Shown here piece by piece: positions 8,467-18,544 of a DNA stretch of 64,000 nt. Each line of letters opens with the position of its first letter. The stretch's first letter is position 1. Position numbers and translations under genes: made by a program. The notes beneath the pieces are model-generated. The model was not told where the DNA came from and made no database searches. It saw only the letters and a list, made by a program, of their open reading frames with translations. The stretch comes from Streptomyces sp. NBC_01341 (GTDB lineage Bacteria; Actinomycetota; Actinomycetes; Streptomycetales; Streptomycetaceae), in contig NZ_CP108364.1 in assembly GCF_035946055.1 (NCBI RefSeq), forward strand, positions 2,356,001 to 2,420,000, in the 5' to 3' direction.

Positions 8467-9687
8467 TCAGCGCAGCGCGGAACCCGCCTTCCACCGGGGC
8501 CAGTCGAGGTTCCATCCGCCGAGGCCGTTGTCCGGTGCGACGGTCCGGTCGGCGGAGTTGACGACCTCGACCACGTCGCCCACGAGCGTCCGCTCGAAGA
8601 ACCATCCGGCAGGGGTGTCCGAGCCGCCGCCCTTCACGTCGCGCAGCCCGATACAGCCGTGACTGGTGTTCTCCGAACCGAAGACGTCCGGCGACTCCCA
8701 GTAGTTGCCGTGCAGGAAGGTGCCCGACTTCGTCAGCCGGATGGCATGGGGCACGTCCTTGATGTCGTACTCGCCGCCGAAGCCGACGGTGTCGCCGTTC
8801 ATCCGCGTCACGTCGTGCAGTTCGGAGACGACCATCTTCCCGTTGTAGGTGGTCGTCTTCTCGGCACCCGCCGTGATCGGTACGGCGCTGACGAGTTCGC
8901 CGTCGCGGCGCACCTCCATCGTGTGCTCCCTGACGTCCACCACGGACATCTGGGAACGGCCCACCCGGAAGGTCACCTTCTTCCGCTGGCTGCCGTACAC
9001 ACCGGGTGCCCCTTCGACGTCCCGCAGGCCGACGTCGACGGTGACCTCGGTGCCGGGCTCCCAGTAACCGGCCGGGCGGAAATCGAGACGGTTCTTCCCG
9101 AACCAGTGGCCGGCCACCTCGACCTCGGGCTCCGTGGTGATCCGGATGGCCCTCTCGACGGCGGCCCGGTCGGTGACCTCCCGGCTGAAGTCGAAGGAGA
9201 CGATCATCCCGGTGCCGACGGTGGACCGGTTCTCCGGCTTGAAGTAGCCGATGAAGCGGTCCTTGGGGACCAGGGTGGTGAAGGTGGTGCTGCGGGCCGA
9301 GCGGTGACCGTCCCCGTCGACCGCGACCGCCTCGACGCTGTACTTCCCGGCCAGCCCGAGCCGGTAGCCCTCCTCCCTGGGAGCCCAGGAGCGGCCGTCA
9401 CCCGCGATCCGGCCGGGCACCTCCTGCTGTTCCGCGTCCTCGATCCGGGTGACCCTGACCCGTTCGAGGCGGCCTTCGGGGACGGTCACCTCCAACGGGC
9501 TCCCGGCGCCGACATTCGCGGCGCCGTCCTTGGGGACGATCCGGATGGCGTCCCCGGGTGAGCGGTCGTCACCGAAGAACGACGACGTCCCGGTGCAGCC
9601 GGCCAGTACGGCCAGCACGGTGAACAGTCCTGCCCATGTCAGCACGGCGGTCGAACCCGCCCGTGCTCTCTTCGCTACGTGGTTCAC
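8467..9687 (-). CDS. L,D-transpeptidase lipoprotein (Ig-like plus YkuD domain), copy 2
   Basis: The open frame extends far upstream antisense to glgX, but the gene begins near GTG 9687, giving 406 residues with the signal peptide and lipobox VLAGC. The domain order matches copy 1: Ig-like modules (RIVPKDGAANVGAGSPLEV), a second module ending FRVGRSQMSVVD, then YkuD with HGNYWESPDVFGSEN and TSHGCIGLRD. Catalytic His and Cys are kept. The C-terminal DNGLGGWNLDWPRW parallels the DNGLNGWNMDWAEW of copy 1. The start is not secure: GGGGGAG lies only one base before the GTG. It is divergent from glgX, with a 156-base shared upstream region. Confidence 0.9.
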   Translation of the reverse strand: MNHVAKRARAGSTAVLTWAGLFTVLAVLAGCTGTSSFFGDDRSPGDAIRIVPKDGAANVGAGSPLEVTVPEGRLERVRVTRIEDAEQQEVPGRIAGDGRSWAPREEGYRLGLAGKYSVEAVAVDGDGHRSARSTTFTTLVPKDRFIGYFKPENRSTVGTGMIVSFDFSREVTDRAAVERAIRITTEPEVEVAGHWFGKNRLDFRPAGYWEPGTEVTVDVGLRDVEGAPGVYGSQRKKVTFRVGRSQMSVVDVREHTMEVRRDGELVSAVPITAGAEKTTTYNGKMVVSELHDVTRMNGDTVGFGGEYDIKDVPHAIRLTKSGTFLHGNYWESPDVFGSENTSHGCIGLRDVKGGGSDTPAGWFFERTLVGDVVEVVNSADRTVAPDNGLGGWNLDWPRWKAGSALR

Positions 9688-9843
9688 GCTCCCCCAACGA
9701 CAGGGGTCGTCCGGGGGAAACGTGAGTGCGGGCCCCCCGGTGGGCAGAACAAGGGGTGAGGACACCATCAGGAAGGCCGCCGCCGGGACGCCGCGGACTC
9801 CTTCTGCGGGTGACCGCTCCGACGAGCCGCAGGAGGCTGAGAG

Positions 9844-12078
<2,235 letters not shown>

Positions 12079-12235
12079 GACACGTCCGGCCGGCGGGTTC
12101 GTCCTCCACGCTCCGACGGCGCTCCGGCGGGTTCGTCCGCCGACGCGCTCGGACCACATCGGCCGATCGGTTGATGCGGCGCTGCCACCGGGCGGAGTGA
12201 CCGGAAAACCAGGTGAGCGATGTCAGTGGTGAACC

Positions 12236-12245
12236 TTAGGCTCAC
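12236..12245 (+). promoter_or_regulatory. candidate iron box (DmdR/IdeR-type) at the ABC exporter start
   Basis: TTAGGCTCAC at 12236-12245 equals the central ten bases of the actinobacterial iron-box consensus (TTAGGTTAGGCTCACCTAA). The outer bases do not match, so it is a half-strength site. It ends 5 bases before ATG 12251, where DmdR binding would block transcription or translation initiation. No good ribosome binding site lies there, which would fit a leaderless message. Confidence 0.45.
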
Positions 12246-12250
12246 TCCTG

Positions 12251-14065
12251 ATGCCCGAAAAACCTGCAGAGCCCACGGACCGGTCCGCCGTGCGCTCCCT
12301 CCTGCGACTGTGGCCCTATGTCCGGCCGGTGCGCGCGCGCTGGGCCAGCGCCGCCCTCGTGGCGGTTCTGGCCTCCGGTCTCACCCTGGTCATCCCCCTG
12401 GTGCTGAAGTGGATGGTGGACGGGCCTGTCGCCCGGCGCGACCCGGGCGGCGTGTGGCTGGGGGCGCTGTGGCTGCTGCTGCTGGGCATCCTGGAGGCAG
12501 GGCTGTTCGGGCTGCGGCGGTGGCTCGTGGCCCGGCCGCTGGCGAGCGTGGAGGCGTCGATGCGCGCCGACCTCTACCGCCATCTGCAGCGCCTGCCCGT
12601 GGCGTTCCACGACCGCTGGCCCTCGGGGCAGCTCCTGTCCCGGGGCACCACGGACCTGATGCTCATGCGGATGTTCCTGGCCTTCCCCCTGACCTTCCTG
12701 CTGGTCAACGGGACTACGATCCTGGTCGGTTTCGTCATCCTGTTCGCCCAGGACTGGTCGCTGGGACTGGTACTGCTGGTGCCCGCGGTGCCTCTGATGA
12801 TCCTGTGCTCCCTCTTCGAGACGAAGTACGCGGTCGTGGCCCGCAAGGCCCAGGACCAGGTCGGTGACCTCACGACGGTCGTCGAGGAGAGCGTGCTCGG
12901 CATCCGGATCGTCAAGGGCTTCGGCCGGAACCGCAGCCAGGCGCTGGCCTTCCGCTCGCTCGCCCAGCGGCTGCGCGGCACGGAGCTCGGCAAGGCGAGG
13001 CTGCTCGCCGGGATCTGGGCGCTCATCACCGCAATCCCCGAGCTGGCCATCGGAGCGGCGCTGGTGCTCGGCACGGTGCAGGTGGCGGACGGCCGGCTGT
13101 CGGCCGGGACGCTGGTGGCGTTCCTGTCGACCGCCCTCGCGTTGCGCTGGCCGGTCGAGTCGATCGGGTTCCTGCTGGCGATGAGCCAGGAGTCGGCCAC
13201 GGCCGCCGACCGCTTCTTCGAGGTGATGGACGTCGCGGAGGAGCCGGAGCCGGAGGTGCCGGACATCGCCTCGGGGAAGGCCGGTGACGGACAGGAGGGC
13301 ATCGTCTTCGAGGCGGTCGAGTTCCGCTATCCCGACGCCGGACCCGGTTCCCCGCCCGTGCTCGCCCGGATCGACCTGCGGATCCGTCCCGGCGAGACGA
13401 TGGCCCTGGTGGGGGCGACGGGTTCCGGCAAGACGACCCTGACGGCGCTCGTCCCACGGCTCCACGACGTGACCGCCGGCCGGATCCTGCTGGACGGTGA
13501 GGACATCGCCCTCATGGAACGCCCCAGGCTGCGCGAGCTGGTGTCGGTGGCCTTCGAGGAACCGACCCTCTTCTCGGCCACGGTCGGGGAGAACGTGCTG
13601 ATGGGAGCGGAGGACGCGGGCGAAGAGGACCTGCGTCGCGCACTGGCGGTCTCCCAGGCCGGCTTCGTCGACGACCTCCCGCAGGGCGTCGACACCCAGG
13701 TCGGGGAGCAGGGGCTGAGTCTCTCCGGCGGCCAGCGGCAGCGCCTCGCGCTGGCCCGTGCCGTGGTGGGCAGACCCCGGTTCCTCGTGCTCGACGACCC
13801 CCTCTCCGCCCTGGACGTGCACACGGAGACCCTGGTGGAGGCGGCCCTGCGGCGGGTCCTGGCGGAGACGACGGCCGTGGTCGTCGCCCACCGCCCGTCG
13901 ACCGTGATGCTCGCGGACCGGGTGGCGCTCCTGTCGGAGGGCCGGATCAGTGCCGTGGGCACCCATCAGGAACTTCTGCGGACCAGCGCGGAGTACGCCT
14001 GGCTGATGTCCGGTGCCCGTGACGGCGCCGGTGTTCTCGTCCCCGAGGAAGGCGGCGCCCGATGA
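12251..14065 (+). CDS. ABC exporter half-transporter (degenerate nucleotide site), subunit 1
   Basis: A 604-residue type IV ABC exporter subunit: six membrane spans in residues 20-310, then the ATPase domain. Walker A is GATGSGKT (about residue 388), the signature is LSGGQRQRLALARA, and Walker B is FLVLDDPLSALD. The catalytic Glu after Walker B is replaced by Asp, as in the non-hydrolysing site of heterodimeric exporters such as TM287/288. It overlaps the next gene by four bases (ATGA), so the two are coupled and form one heterodimer. A possible iron box sits at its start; iron-regulated pairs of this form move siderophores or related compounds, but the substrate here is inference. Confidence 0.9.
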   Translation: MPEKPAEPTDRSAVRSLLRLWPYVRPVRARWASAALVAVLASGLTLVIPLVLKWMVDGPVARRDPGGVWLGALWLLLLGILEAGLFGLRRWLVARPLASVEASMRADLYRHLQRLPVAFHDRWPSGQLLSRGTTDLMLMRMFLAFPLTFLLVNGTTILVGFVILFAQDWSLGLVLLVPAVPLMILCSLFETKYAVVARKAQDQVGDLTTVVEESVLGIRIVKGFGRNRSQALAFRSLAQRLRGTELGKARLLAGIWALITAIPELAIGAALVLGTVQVADGRLSAGTLVAFLSTALALRWPVESIGFLLAMSQESATAADRFFEVMDVAEEPEPEVPDIASGKAGDGQEGIVFEAVEFRYPDAGPGSPPVLARIDLRIRPGETMALVGATGSGKTTLTALVPRLHDVTAGRILLDGEDIALMERPRLRELVSVAFEEPTLFSATVGENVLMGAEDAGEEDLRRALAVSQAGFVDDLPQGVDTQVGEQGLSLSGGQRQRLALARAVVGRPRFLVLDDPLSALDVHTETLVEAALRRVLAETTAVVVAHRPSTVMLADRVALLSEGRISAVGTHQELLRTSAEYAWLMSGARDGAGVLVPEEGGAR

Positions 14066-15933
14066 CCAGTACGACTGCCGACGGCCCCGCCCTCGCCGGC
14101 GACGACCTGCCCGGCGAGGCGTCCGGACGGGCGCCGGGAGAGGACGACGCCTTCGAGGGTGACTCCCTGCCGGCACCCAGGGGCGCCACCCGCGCGCTGC
14201 TGATGTCCCTGCTCGGCCCGATGCGGGCCAGGGTGGTGGTGGCCTCCCTCCTCCTGCTGGTCCAGCAGGCGGCCGTGCAGGCCGGGCCGCTGCTGGTGGC
14301 GTACGCCATCGACAGCGGCGTGCCGGCGTTCCGGGACCACGACTACGGCCCGCTGGCCGCCGTCGGAGCCGGGTACGCGCTGTGCTCGCTGGCCGCGGGG
14401 ATCATGCAGTACGCCTTCATCCGGGCGGCCGCGCGGATCAATCAGGACGTGCTGCTGGATCTGCGCGGCCGGATCTTCCGCCACGCCCAGGCGCTGAGTG
14501 TGGACTTCCACGAGCGCTACACCTCGGGCCGGCTGATCTCCCGGTCGACGACGGACGTGGAGTCCCTGCGCGAACTGCTCAGCGAGGGTCTCCAGGAACT
14601 GATCGGCGTGATCCTGTCGTTCGTGTCGATCTCGCTCCTGCTGCTCTGGCTCGATCTCGGCATCGGGGCCATCGCGGTGGCCTCCTTCGCTCCCCTGTAC
14701 CTGCTGGTGCGGAGCTACCGCCGACGGGCCGCCGAGGCGTACTCGGCCCGCTCGTCGGCGATGGCCGGGGTCATCGTGAAGTTCGCCGAGACGATGAACG
14801 GGATCCGCCCGGTGCAGGCGTTCCGCCGGGAGCGCGTCAACGACCAGGACTTCGCGGTGCTCAACCACCGCCACGAGCGCACGAACGGCGACGCCCTGCT
14901 GGAGATGGCCCGTTACGTCGTCGGGTCCCGGCTGGTCGCCAACACGGCGGTGGCCGGCATGGTGCTGTGGGGCGCCTACCGCGTGGCGTCGGGCACGCTG
15001 GCCCTCGGCGTGCTGGCCGCGGCGGTGCTCTATCTGCGCAGGCTCTACGACCCGATCGACCGGCTCGCGATGTTCCTCAACTCCTACCAGTCGGCGGCGG
15101 CCTCGCTGGAGAAGATCGCCGGTCTGCTGGCCCAGACGCCCACGGTCCCCGAACCGCTCACCCCGAAGGCGCTGCCGCCCTCGGCCGGTGAGCACCCGGG
15201 CCGCGAGGTGACCTTCGACGGAGTGCGGTTCGCGTACCGGACGGGTGGCGAGGTCCTGCCCCGCTTCGCCCTGACGATCCCGGCCGGACAGACCGTGGCG
15301 GTGGTCGGTTCGACGGGCGCGGGCAAGTCGACGCTCGCCAAACTGCTGGCGCGCTTCTACGACCCGACGGAGGGCCGGGTGCTGCTCGACGGGACCGATC
15401 TGCGCGATCTGGCCACCGACGAACTGCGGCGAGGCGTGGTGATGGTGACCCAGGAGGCGTTCCTGTTCTCCGGGACGATCGCCGAGAACATCGCGATCGG
15501 CCGTCCGGACGCGACGCCCGAGGAGATCGAGCACGCGGCCAAGGCGATCGGGGCGCACGACTTCATCAGCGCCCTGCCCGACGGCTACGACACCGACGTA
15601 CGGAAGCGGGGTGGCCGCATCTCCGCCGGGCAGCGTCAGCTCGTCGGCTTCGCACGGGCGTTGCTGGCGGATCCGGCGGTGCTGATCCTGGACGAGGCGA
15701 CGAGCTCGCTCGACGTGCCCGGCGAGCGCGCGGTGCAGCGGGCGATGGACACCGTGCTGCACGGGCGCACGGCGGTGGTGATCGCCCACCGCCTGTCGAC
15801 CGTGGAGATCGCCGACCGGGTCCTGGTGATGGAGCGGGGGTGCGTGGTGGAGGACGGCGCCCCGGCGGACCTCATCGCAGGGACCGGCCGGTTCGCGGGC
15901 CTGCACCGTGCGTGGCGCGAGAGCCTGGCGTGA
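14062..15933 (+). CDS. ABC exporter half-transporter (catalytic site), subunit 2
   Basis: A 623-residue partner of the preceding subunit. An acidic, low-complexity cytosolic N-terminus of about 45 residues comes first, then six membrane spans and the ATPase domain. Walker A is GSTGAGKS (about residue 416), the signature is ISAGQRQLVGFARA rather than LSGGQ, and Walker B is VLILDEATSSLD with the catalytic Glu present. The division of labour (Glu here, Asp in subunit 1; canonical signature there, altered signature here) is that of an asymmetric heterodimeric exporter with one hydrolysing site. A strong hairpin terminator follows. Confidence 0.92.
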   Translation: MTSTTADGPALAGDDLPGEASGRAPGEDDAFEGDSLPAPRGATRALLMSLLGPMRARVVVASLLLLVQQAAVQAGPLLVAYAIDSGVPAFRDHDYGPLAAVGAGYALCSLAAGIMQYAFIRAAARINQDVLLDLRGRIFRHAQALSVDFHERYTSGRLISRSTTDVESLRELLSEGLQELIGVILSFVSISLLLLWLDLGIGAIAVASFAPLYLLVRSYRRRAAEAYSARSSAMAGVIVKFAETMNGIRPVQAFRRERVNDQDFAVLNHRHERTNGDALLEMARYVVGSRLVANTAVAGMVLWGAYRVASGTLALGVLAAAVLYLRRLYDPIDRLAMFLNSYQSAAASLEKIAGLLAQTPTVPEPLTPKALPPSAGEHPGREVTFDGVRFAYRTGGEVLPRFALTIPAGQTVAVVGSTGAGKSTLAKLLARFYDPTEGRVLLDGTDLRDLATDELRRGVVMVTQEAFLFSGTIAENIAIGRPDATPEEIEHAAKAIGAHDFISALPDGYDTDVRKRGGRISAGQRQLVGFARALLADPAVLILDEATSSLDVPGERAVQRAMDTVLHGRTAVVIAHRLSTVEIADRVLVMERGCVVEDGAPADLIAGTGRFAGLHRAWRESLA

Positions 15934-16055
15934 CGCGTGTGCCGGGTGTGGTCGCCCTACGGCCGCACCCGGCGTCGACGGCGCCGGCGCTCCGGAGTTC
16001 CGTCCGCCGGGACGGCGTCTCCCCCGGTGCCTGCGGCGTCTTCTGAGCGACCGTT

Positions 16056-16095
16056 CGGGACGGCGCGGAACTGGCCACAGTTCCGCGCCGTCCCG
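16056..16095 (+). terminator. 18-bp perfect hairpin terminator of the ABC exporter operon
   Basis: CGGGACGGCGCGGAACTG (16056-16073) pairs with 16078-16095 around the loop GCCA. It lies 122 bases beyond the stop of the second ABC gene. There is no U tract. Confidence 0.75.
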
Positions 16096-16405
16096 ACTCC
16101 GTTTCCGCACCTCCTGCGCGCATTCCTGTTCGAACGGCGCGGATTCGAACGAAATCTCAAGTCCTCCCACGTTCCCGGTCCCCTCGGCACTCGGGCGACC
16201 CCCATACGGCACCGGTATGACACACAACGAAACGTCCGCTTAACGAACACGGCACTTCCGGCAACGGACGACTTCCGGCCAATTCATTGACACGGTCCTG
16301 ACACGCACACGTTTCTGCTGGCACTCTTCCCCCGTTCCGCGCACCGCCTGCTCTGCCGGTCGGCTCACCCAGTCGGCCGTGACCCCCCTCGCAGAAGGAG
16401 TCCGC
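16096..16405 (+). other. upstream region of the M4 protease gene
   Basis: This 310-base stretch holds no gene. A TTGACA at 16287-16292 is a possible -35 element, but no convincing -10 hexamer follows at the right distance. The direct repeat GACACG (within 16289-16304) might be a regulator contact. The region is relatively A/T-rich between 16140 and 16290, as expected of a promoter. Confidence 0.35.
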
Positions 16406-18451
16406 GTGAGACCCACGCCCAGCCGTCGTGCCACCGCGACCGGCGCTCTGATAGCCGCAGCAGCACTCCTCGCCGTCGGAATGCAGGGCGGTGCCGCAAC
16501 GGCCGCCCCCGAAGGCGCGTCCGCGGCCCCGGCCGCCGCTGTGAAGGGCGCCGACCCCGGCGCGCTGCCCGCGAAGCTCTCCCCCGCCCAGCGGGCCGAA
16601 CTGCTCCGGGAGGCCAACTCCACCAAGGCGGCCACCGCCAAGGAGCTCGGCCTCGGGTCGACGGAGAAGCTCGTGGTACGGGATGTCGTCAAGGACGTCG
16701 ACGGCACCACCCACACCCGCTACGAGCGCACGCTCGACGGGCTCCCGGTCCTCGGCGGCGACCTCGTCGTGGCCGAGTCCAAGGCGGGGAAGACCGAGGG
16801 CGTCACCAAGGCGTCGAAGGCGACCGGAGCGCAGCTGAAGGCCGTCGGCACGGCGGCGGACGTCGCGCCGGCCGCCGCCGAGAAGCAGGCTCTGACCGCG
16901 GCCAGGGCGGACGGCTCGAAGAGCACCGAGGCGAGCAAGGCCCCGCGCAAGGTCGTCTGGGCCGCGAACGGCACCCCGCAGCTCGCGTACGAGACCGTGG
17001 TCGGCGGTCTCCAGCACGACGGCACGCCGAACGAGCTGCACGTCATCACCGACGCCTCGTCGGGCGCCAAGCTGTTCGAGTGGCAGGCCATCGAGAACGG
17101 CACCGGCAACACGCAGTACAGCGGCACGGTCACGCTGGGGACCTCGGGCTCCGGCAGCTCGTACAACCTGACCGACACCGCGCGCGGCAGCCACAAGACG
17201 TACAACCTGAACCGCGGTACGTCCGGCACCGGGACCCTGTTCTCCGGCCCCGACGACGTCTGGGGCAACGGCAGCGCGTCCAACACGGAGACCGCCGCGG
17301 CCGACGCGCACTACGGCGCCGCGGAGACGTGGGACTTCTACAAGAACGTGATGGGGCGCACCGGCATCCGGGGTGACGGAGTCGGCGCGTACTCGCGCGT
17401 GCACTACGGAAACAGCTACGTCAACGCCTTCTGGTCCGACAGCTGCTTCTGCATGACGTACGGCGACGGCAGCGGCAACGCCGCACCCCTGACCTCGCTG
17501 GACGTGGCGGCCCACGAGATGACGCACGGCGTCACCTCCAACACCGCCGGTCTCAACTACAGCGGCGAGTCGGGCGGCCTCAACGAGGCCACGTCGGACA
17601 TCTTCGCGGCGGGTGTGGAGTTCTACTCCAACACCTCGACGGACCCGGGCGACTACCTCGTCGGCGAGAAGATCGACATCAACGGTGACGGCACGCCGCT
17701 GCGTTACATGGACAAGCCGAGCAAGGACGGGGCGTCCAAGGACTCCTGGTACTCGGGCCTCGGCTCGATCGACGTCCACTACTCCTCGGGTCCGGCCAAC
17801 CACTTCTTCTACCTGCTGTCCGAGGGCAGCGGCGCGAAGACCGTGAACGGGGTGTCCTACAACTCCCCGACATCGGACGGCCTTCCGGTGACCGGCATCG
17901 GCCGGGACAAGGCGCTGCAGATCTGGTTCAAGGCGCTCACCACGAAGTTCACCTCCACCACGAACTACGCGGCGGCCCGCACCGGCACGCTGGCGGTGGC
18001 GACCGAACTGTACGGCGCGTCGAGCGCCGAGTACACCGCGGTGGCCAACGCCTGGGCCGGCATCGCCGTGGGCTCGCGCCCCGGCGGCGGCGACCCCGAC
18101 CCGGGTGGCAAGGTCTTCCAGAACACGACCGTGAAGGCGCTCGCCGACCGCAGCACCACCAACATCCCGGTCGTCGTCACCGGCCTCACCGGCAACGCGC
18201 CGAGCACCCTGTCGGTGGCGGTCAACATCACGCACACCTACCGCGGTGACCTCGTCCTCGACCTGGTGGCCCCGGACGGCACGGCGTACCGGCTGAAGAA
18301 CTCCTCGTCCAGCGACTCCGCGGACAACGTGGTGGCGACCTACACGGTCAACGCCTCGTCCGAGGTGGCCAACGGCACCTGGAACCTCAGGATCCAGGAC
18401 GCCTACTCGGGCGACACCGGCACCTTCAACAGCGTCAAGCTGACCTTCTGA
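16406..18451 (+). CDS. secreted M4 (thermolysin-like) neutral metalloprotease with P domain
   Basis: GTG 16406 is preceded by AGAAGGAG, giving 681 residues. The order is a signal peptide with Arg-rich n-region ending ATAAPEG, an FTP/PepSY propeptide (about 60-220), the M4 catalytic domain, then a C-terminal proprotein-convertase P domain (about 575-681) beginning VFQNTTVKALADRSTTNIPV. Zinc ligands and base are HEMTH (His370, Glu371, His374) with Glu394 in GGLNEATSD. It should be secreted as a zymogen, lose the propeptide and degrade extracellular protein. The P domain probably stabilises it or is removed. It is monocistronic between strong terminators. Confidence 0.95.
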   Translation: MRPTPSRRATATGALIAAAALLAVGMQGGAATAAPEGASAAPAAAVKGADPGALPAKLSPAQRAELLREANSTKAATAKELGLGSTEKLVVRDVVKDVDGTTHTRYERTLDGLPVLGGDLVVAESKAGKTEGVTKASKATGAQLKAVGTAADVAPAAAEKQALTAARADGSKSTEASKAPRKVVWAANGTPQLAYETVVGGLQHDGTPNELHVITDASSGAKLFEWQAIENGTGNTQYSGTVTLGTSGSGSSYNLTDTARGSHKTYNLNRGTSGTGTLFSGPDDVWGNGSASNTETAAADAHYGAAETWDFYKNVMGRTGIRGDGVGAYSRVHYGNSYVNAFWSDSCFCMTYGDGSGNAAPLTSLDVAAHEMTHGVTSNTAGLNYSGESGGLNEATSDIFAAGVEFYSNTSTDPGDYLVGEKIDINGDGTPLRYMDKPSKDGASKDSWYSGLGSIDVHYSSGPANHFFYLLSEGSGAKTVNGVSYNSPTSDGLPVTGIGRDKALQIWFKALTTKFTSTTNYAAARTGTLAVATELYGASSAEYTAVANAWAGIAVGSRPGGGDPDPGGKVFQNTTVKALADRSTTNIPVVVTGLTGNAPSTLSVAVNITHTYRGDLVLDLVAPDGTAYRLKNSSSSDSADNVVATYTVNASSEVANGTWNLRIQDAYSGDTGTFNSVKLTF

Positions 18452-18505
18452 GCACCGCCCGGGGGCGCCTGACAAGGCGTCCCCGGACGGCGCGGAGAAC
18501 GTCCG

Positions 18506-18537
18506 ACGGCCCGGGGAAGCATGCTTCCCCGGGCCGT
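18506..18537. terminator. 32-bp perfect palindrome, bidirectional terminator
   Basis: The arm ACGGCCCGGGGAAGCA is followed immediately by its exact reverse complement, a 32-bp palindrome centred at 18521/18522. It lies between the convergent protease and phosphatase genes, 8 bases from the stop of the latter, and should stop transcription from both sides. Confidence 0.8.
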
Positions 18538-18544
18538 ACCGCGC

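Noticed and set aside
6781..9561. A 926-residue plus-strand open frame across the L,D-transpeptidase genes
   Set aside because: It is antisense to three genes with clear catalytic motifs and has no recognisable domain; long antisense frames are common in high-GC DNA.
16125..16160. GGATTCGAACG next to GTTCGAACGG, resembling a tRNA T-loop on the minus strand
   Set aside because: The flanking bases do not form a 5-bp T stem, and no anticodon or acceptor stem can be built, so it is not a tRNA gene.
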